The notes below the pieces were generated by a model that saw only the letters and a program-made list of their open reading frames with translations, did not search any database and was not told where the DNA came from. The position numbers and the translations under genes were made by a program. A DNA stretch of 64,000 nucleotides from Sphingopyxis sp. L1A2A. Lineage in GTDB: Bacteria > Pseudomonadota > Alphaproteobacteria > Sphingomonadales > Sphingomonadaceae. How positions within the stretch are numbered: the stretch's first letter is position 1; every line of letters begins with the position of its first letter. This document shows, piece after piece, positions 59,844-64,000 of the stretch. The stretch lies in NCBI RefSeq assembly GCF_005502465.1, contig NZ_SCOT01000012.1:1-64000 (forward strand). The letters run 5' to 3'.

Positions 59844-60575
59844 GTGACTGAATTGTTCGATCGCAGGGCGATGCTCGCCGGGCTGGCCGGGGCCGGGGCG
59901 CTGGCCGCCGCGCCGTTGCGCGCGCAACTGCCCGACTGGATCCAGCAGCCGGTGGCGCCGTTACCGCCGCCGGTCGATTATCTGGCCGTCGCGCGCCAGC
60001 AGCTGGCGATGCAGAGCCGCAATATCCCGCAGACCGACCGCGTCGGCGTTGTCGATTTCGGTCTGCCATCGGCCCGGCCGCGCTTTGCGCTGGTCGATAT
60101 GGTGGCGGGTAGGGTCGATATGTTCCCGGTCACCCACGGCCGAGGCTCCGACCCGCAACATGACGGCTGGCTCAAGAGCTTTTCGAACCGCATGGGCAGC
60201 CTGGCGACATCGCGCGGCGCCTATCGCACCGGCGATTATTATTGGGGCGCCAACGGGTCGTCGATGCGGCTCGCGGGGCTGGAGCCCGATAATTACAGCG
60301 CCGATATGCGCGCCATCGTCGTCCATGGTGCGTGGTACGCCGACCCGTCGCTGATCGCGACCCAGGGCAAGCTGGGGCGCAGCGAAGGATGCTTCGTCTT
60401 TGGCGAAGACCTGCTGCCGATGATCCTCTACAAACTCGGCCCGGGGCGGCTGCTGTTCGCCGACCGGCTGAGCGAGATGCCGCCGGTGCCCGCGCCATTC
60501 CAGCTGCCCCCGGTCGCCGACAATATCCGCCGCGCTGGTTCGGTCAGCGGGACGTTTCCGACGACCGCGGATTAG
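59844..60575 (+). CDS. L,D-transpeptidase catalytic-domain family protein (YkuD_2 type)
   Basis: A protein of about 243 aa. A Tat-like or Sec signal (DRRAMLAGLAGAGALAAAP) opens it. The catalytic region shows IVVHGAWYADPSL and LGRSEGCFVF, the His and Cys of the second YkuD-like family that cross-links or trims peptidoglycan. The start is uncertain: I give GTG 59844, but a longer frame from ATG 59766 is open. It is next to a second, unrelated L,D-transpeptidase on the other strand. Confidence 0.82.
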   Translation: MTELFDRRAMLAGLAGAGALAAAPLRAQLPDWIQQPVAPLPPPVDYLAVARQQLAMQSRNIPQTDRVGVVDFGLPSARPRFALVDMVAGRVDMFPVTHGRGSDPQHDGWLKSFSNRMGSLATSRGAYRTGDYYWGANGSSMRLAGLEPDNYSADMRAIVVHGAWYADPSLIATQGKLGRSEGCFVFGEDLLPMILYKLGPGRLLFADRLSEMPPVPAPFQLPPVADNIRRAGSVSGTFPTTAD

Positions 60576-60617
60576 GCGGAGCGTCGGCTTTCGGGTAGGG
60601 AACTGCCGCCATGTTTT

Positions 60618-60707
60618 CGTCACCCCGGACTTGATCCGGGGTCCACGACCGCTGGCGCGGCTCTATACTGCTAGCGCGGATGGATCCCGGATCAAGTCCA
60701 GGATGAC
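60618..60707. repeat. Dispersed inverted repeat, CCGGACTTGATCCGGGGTCC family (copy 2)
   Basis: CGTCACCCCGGACTTGATCC at the left and ATCCCGGATCAAGTCC...GATGACG at the right mirror each other around a GCGCGG-containing centre. It lies between two convergent L,D-transpeptidase genes and may terminate both. Confidence 0.75.
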
Positions 60708-60744
60708 GACTGTTCAGGTCGACAAATCCGCCGCCATCCGCCGC

Positions 60745-62103
60745 TCAATAAATCCCGCTCGTCCCCGGCGTCGTGACGCGGGCGGTGGTTTCGACGGTCG
60801 GGACCACCGGCGGTGCCACCGGCGCGATGATCGCGGCGGTCGGACGGCCCGGCTTGGCAAAGCTGGCCACCACCGGCGCATCGCGGCCGTACAGGTCGGC
60901 GAGTTTCTTGATCCCGCCCTTGCCGTCGGGAATGACGGTCCAATAAGCGACATAGACGGGGAAGGGGTTTTCAAAGCCGAAGCGCGTCGTCTTGCCGCTG
61001 GCGATCGCCTCGCCAAAGACTTCGGGGCTTTGACCCGCGAACATCACCGCCATCAGCCCCGAAAAATGCAGCGCCTTTTCGGTGCGGATACAGCCGTGGC
61101 TGAACGCGCGGGCTGCAGCGGCAAAGGCGCCCTTTGACGGAGTGTCGTGGAGGTAGATCGCATGCTCGTTGAGCATCTCCATCTTCATCACGCCGAGCGC
61201 GTTGCCCGGGCCCGCCTTTTGCACCACCGACAAGGTCTTGCCGCTGCCCGTCCAGGTATAGCCCTGCGCGCGCGCCGAGGCGGGGTTGCGCGCGATCGTG
61301 GCGCCGATGCCTTCATTGATGATGCTGCGCGGCAGCGTCCATGTCGGGTTGACGATGATGCCGGTCGCCATCGGGTTGAGCTGCGGGGTTGCGGTCGAGG
61401 GTTTGCCGACGACGGCCTTGTGCGTCGCGATGATCGTGCCGCCGTGAACGACGCGGGTCAGATATTCGGGGACGTTGCTGACGACATAGCGGTCGCCGAG
61501 CGCGCGCGGCATCCAGCGCCAGCGTTCCATGTTGACGCGGATCGCGTTGGCATCGGCGGTCGCCTTGGTTTTGGCAAGCGAGGCCTTGAGCGCCGCGAAA
61601 TCGGGGTGCACCGGGTTGAGCGCCATCAGCGTTTCGCGGATCGAACCCGCGTTCAGCGCGGTGCCGAGCAGCGACAGCAACGGTTCGCTGTCGGCGTCGC
61701 TGTCGACCATGAACCATTGTTTGCGTGCCGCATTCGGCGTGCGGCCATCGCGCAGATGGGTCGCAAGCAGCAGGAAGGTGTCGGTCGCCGTCTTGTTGAG
61801 CCGCGCCTGATCGCCCGCGAGGATCGCCGCGGCGAGGGCGTCGGGGTTATAATCCTTGGCAAACAGGCCTTCGGCGCCGATTTTCTCGATAACGCTGAGC
61901 AGCGCGGTCGCGTTTTCTTCCGACCAGTTCGGCAGTTCCATCTGCGCCGCGATCACCGGCGCATCGTCGGCAATCTTGTCGGGTTGCAGGACGACCGAAT
62001 CCTCCTTCACCCCGGTTTGGGCGAGCGCGGGCGCGGCCAGCAGGCTGAGCGGGAGGAGAAAAATCGCGGCGGGGCGCGCTGAAAAAGATGCGTTTTTGGC
62101 CAT
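60745..62103 (-). CDS. L,D-transpeptidase, YcbB/LdtD family
   Basis: A 452-aa periplasmic enzyme with a signal peptide (LLAAPALAQ, residue 29). A helical scaffold domain (30-170) is followed by the YkuD domain: RYVVSNVPEYLTRVVHGG near 206 and FSHGCIRTEKAL near 334 with catalytic Cys338. It forms 3-3 cross-links in peptidoglycan or attaches proteins to it. The C-terminus ends in a Pro/Val/Thr-rich tail. Confidence 0.93.
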   Translation of the reverse strand: MAKNASFSARPAAIFLLPLSLLAAPALAQTGVKEDSVVLQPDKIADDAPVIAAQMELPNWSEENATALLSVIEKIGAEGLFAKDYNPDALAAAILAGDQARLNKTATDTFLLLATHLRDGRTPNAARKQWFMVDSDADSEPLLSLLGTALNAGSIRETLMALNPVHPDFAALKASLAKTKATADANAIRVNMERWRWMPRALGDRYVVSNVPEYLTRVVHGGTIIATHKAVVGKPSTATPQLNPMATGIIVNPTWTLPRSIINEGIGATIARNPASARAQGYTWTGSGKTLSVVQKAGPGNALGVMKMEMLNEHAIYLHDTPSKGAFAAAARAFSHGCIRTEKALHFSGLMAVMFAGQSPEVFGEAIASGKTTRFGFENPFPVYVAYWTVIPDGKGGIKKLADLYGRDAPVVASFAKPGRPTAAIIAPVAPPVVPTVETTARVTTPGTSGIY

Positions 62104-62161
62104 GGTTAAAGCCCATAGCCAATAATGGGCGGTAGTGAAAGTGAGCTAAGCCACAGCTCAT

Positions 62162-62257
62162 CGTCATTGCGAGGAGCGAAGCGACGCGGCAATCTCCCGC
62201 CCTCGGTCTAGCGTAAGGCCGAGGGCGGGAGATTGCTTCGCTGCGCTCGCAATGACG
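62162..62257. repeat. Nested palindrome, CGTCATTGCGAG family (copy 3)
   Basis: The same outer arms as at 32214 and 35809. Its inner stem TCCCGCCCTCGG/CCGAGGGCGGGA is a perfect 12 bp and unlike those of the other copies. It lies between accC and the YcbB-like gene. Confidence 0.85.
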
Positions 62258-62270
62258 AAGCTAAGATGGA

Positions 62271-63632
62271 TCAGGCTTTCGCCTCCGCATCCTGCCGCGC
62301 CAGCCACTCTTCCAGCCATTTGATCGTATAATCGCCGTGAATAACGTCGGGGTCGGCGAGCAACGCCTGATGCAGCGGGATGTTGGTCTTGACCCCGGCG
62401 ATCACCATTTCCTCGAGCGCGCGGCGCATCCGCATCATGCAGCTTTCGCGGGTGCGGCCATAAACGATCAGCTTGCCGATCATGCTGTCGTAATAGGGCG
62501 GGATTGAATAGCCGGCATACAGCCCGCTATCGACGCGAACGTGCATGCCGCCCGCGGCGTGATAATTGGTTACTTTGCCGGGTGAGGGCAAGAAGGTGCG
62601 CGGGTCTTCGGCATTGATGCGACATTCCATCGCATGGCCGCGGAACTCCAGGTCTTCCTGGCGCACCGACAGGCCAGCGCCGCCGGCGATGCGGATCTGT
62701 TCGCGGACCAGATCGAAGCCGGTGATCATCTCGGTCACCGGATGTTCGACCTGGATGCGGGTGTTCATCTCGATGAAGAAAAACTCGCCATTTTCCCAAA
62801 GGAATTCGATCGTGCCCGCGCCGCGATAATGCATCGCCGCCATCGCGTCGGCGCAGATGCCGCCCATGCGCGCGCGCTCCTCGGCCGAAATGATCGGCGA
62901 GGGCGCTTCTTCGAGCACTTTCTGGTGGCGGCGCTGGAGCGAGCAGTCGCGTTCGCCCAAATGGATGGCATTGCCTTGGCCGTCGCCGAAGATCTGAAAT
63001 TCGATGTGGCGCGGGTTGCCGAGATATTTTTCCATATAGACGGTCGGATCGCCGAACGCCGCTGCGGCCTCGCTCGACGCCTGACCCATCAGGCTTTCCA
63101 GGCTGTCCTCGTCGGGGACGACCTTCATGCCGCGGCCGCCGCCGCCCGACGCGGCCTTGATCAGCACCGGATAGCCGATGGCGTCCGCCATTTTCCGGCA
63201 TTCGTCGCCATAGGTGACCGCGCCGGGCGAGCCGGGCACCACCGGCAGGCCGAGTGCGACCGCGGTGCGCTTGGCCTCGACCTTGTCGCCCATGGTGCGG
63301 ATATGTTCGGGCTTAGGCCCGACAAAGATCATGTCATGCGCTTCGATGATCTCGGCAAAACGCTCGTTTTCCGACAGGAAACCGTAACCCGGATGGATCG
63401 CGTCGGCGCCCGTAATCTCGGCCGCCGAGATGATCGCAGGGATATTGAGATAGCTGTCCTTGGCCGCCGGCGGGCCGATGCACACCGCCTCGTCGGCGAG
63501 CCGGACATGCATGGCATCGGCGTCGGCGGTCGAATGGACGGCGACCGTCTTGATTCCCATTTCGTGGCAGGCGCGGTGGATGCGAAGCGCGATCTCGCCG
63601 CGGTTGGCGATCAGCAGTTTCTCGATGGTCAT
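62271..63632 (-). CDS. accC: Acetyl-CoA carboxylase, biotin carboxylase subunit
   Basis: A 453-aa ATP-grasp biotin carboxylase. Start [18 protein letters not shown] loop [12 protein letters not shown] near 160, catalytic [15 protein letters not shown] near 288 and [15 protein letters not shown] near 328. It carboxylates biotin on AccB, the first step of fatty-acid synthesis. It follows accB by 8 nt and so forms accBC. Confidence 0.98.
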   Translation of the reverse strand: MTIEKLLIANRGEIALRIHRACHEMGIKTVAVHSTADADAMHVRLADEAVCIGPPAAKDSYLNIPAIISAAEITGADAIHPGYGFLSENERFAEIIEAHDMIFVGPKPEHIRTMGDKVEAKRTAVALGLPVVPGSPGAVTYGDECRKMADAIGYPVLIKAASGGGGRGMKVVPDEDSLESLMGQASSEAAAAFGDPTVYMEKYLGNPRHIEFQIFGDGQGNAIHLGERDCSLQRRHQKVLEEAPSPIISAEERARMGGICADAMAAMHYRGAGTIEFLWENGEFFFIEMNTRIQVEHPVTEMITGFDLVREQIRIAGGAGLSVRQEDLEFRGHAMECRINAEDPRTFLPSPGKVTNYHAAGGMHVRVDSGLYAGYSIPPYYDSMIGKLIVYGRTRESCMMRMRRALEEMVIAGVKTNIPLHQALLADPDVIHGDYTIKWLEEWLARQDAEAKA

Positions 63633-63640
63633 GAGGCTGA

Positions 63641-64000
63641 TCAGCCGATGGTGAACAGCGGCTGGTCGAATTCGACCGGCTGGCTATTCTCGACATGCAC
63701 CGCCTTCAGCGTGCCCGACGTCGGCGCGACGATCGGGTTCATCACCTTCATCGCCTCGATGATCAGGACCGTGTCGCCTTCCTTCACCGCCGAACCGATG
63801 GCGGCGAAATTGGGCGCGCCGGGTTCGGGCGACAGATAGACGGTGCCGACCATCGGCGATTTCACCGCGCCCGCAAAGCTGTCGGCGGCGGGGGCGGCAG
63901 CGGCGGGCGCTGCGGCCGGAACGGCGGCGGCGGGTGCCGCCACAGGCGCGGGCGCATACGCTATGGGCGCTGCGGCAACCGCGGCCTTGCGCGCGACGCG
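63641..64000 (-). CDS. accB: Biotin carboxyl carrier protein AccB, 3' part
   Basis: The C-terminal 119 residues are visible; the frame is open at the right edge, so the gene starts outside the window. A long Ala/Pro linker precedes the biotinyl domain, with [11 protein letters not shown] near the end holding the biotinylated Lys. It carries carboxybiotin between AccC and the transcarboxylase. The next gene on the strand is accC. Confidence 0.95.
   Translation of the reverse strand, partial: RVARKAAVAAAPIAYAPAPVAAPAAAVPAAAPAAAAPAADSFAGAVKSPMVGTVYLSPEPGAPNFAAIGSAVKEGDTVLIIEAMKVMNPIVAPTSGTLKAVHVENSQPVEFDQPLFTIG

Overview
The window is from an alphaproteobacterium of the order Sphingomonadales, most likely Sphingopyxis-like. 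The call rests on the very high third-position GC of the right three quarters, the protein sequences of the RpoB/RpoC, SecE/NusG and ribosomal-protein genes, the NodT-type RND efflux operon, and several small sphingomonad-type proteins and dispersed palindromic repeats. No rRNA, tRNA or CRISPR array was seen.

Layout. (1) Bases 1 to about 16,400 are an accessory island, more AT-rich and with non-ATG starts and gene-free stretches. It holds a three-gene cassette (pentapeptide-repeat membrane protein, MNT-type nucleotidyltransferase, small helical protein) with each stop and start overlapped as TGATG; an orphan AlpA/excisionase-like HTH gene; an IS110-family transposase with a strong stem-loop just upstream that fits a bridge-RNA locus; and a leftward operon of five genes: HKD-nuclease/SNF2-helicase fusion, Eco57I-like N6-adenine methyltransferase, a 101-aa protein, a DUF262/HNH (GmrSD-like) nuclease and an HTH-AlbA_2 (Schlafen-like) protein. 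I read the last operon as a composite anti-phage or restriction system that does not match a complete named system I know. (2) 16.4-27.6 kb: class A penicillin-binding protein, an AlkD-like DNA alkylation repair gene whose best start is ATT, a TetR-controlled RND efflux operon and a GPH-type MFS symporter behind a 20-bp palindrome. (3) 27.8-56.6 kb: the transcription/translation cluster secE-nusG, rplKA, rplJL, rpoBC, broken into four blocks by unrelated genes (tesB; cytochrome c maturation genes ccmAB, a metallopeptidase, phhB, an amino-acid permease, a PadR regulator; an ATP-grasp/nucleotidyltransferase pair, a carotenoid oxygenase, a MASE1-PAS-GGDEF diguanylate cyclase and others). (4) 56.8-64 kb: periplasmic proteins, PspC, a 37-aa membrane peptide, recF, arsC, two L,D-transpeptidases of different families, accC and the 3' part of accB.

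How parts work together. The most notable regulatory observation is that both rplJL and rpoBC have a clear promoter, a long untranslated leader and an intrinsic-terminator-like hairpin with a T-run 50-62 nt before the start codon, suggesting transcription attenuation of both operons. Several families of dispersed inverted repeats fill the intergenic spaces; in one family of three copies the outer arms are conserved while the inner stem differs completely between copies yet still pairs with itself.

Limits: functions come from motif recognition by eye. Domain assignments for HEPN-like, SIMPL-like and some small proteins are tentative, and insertion-sequence and island ends could not be fixed.
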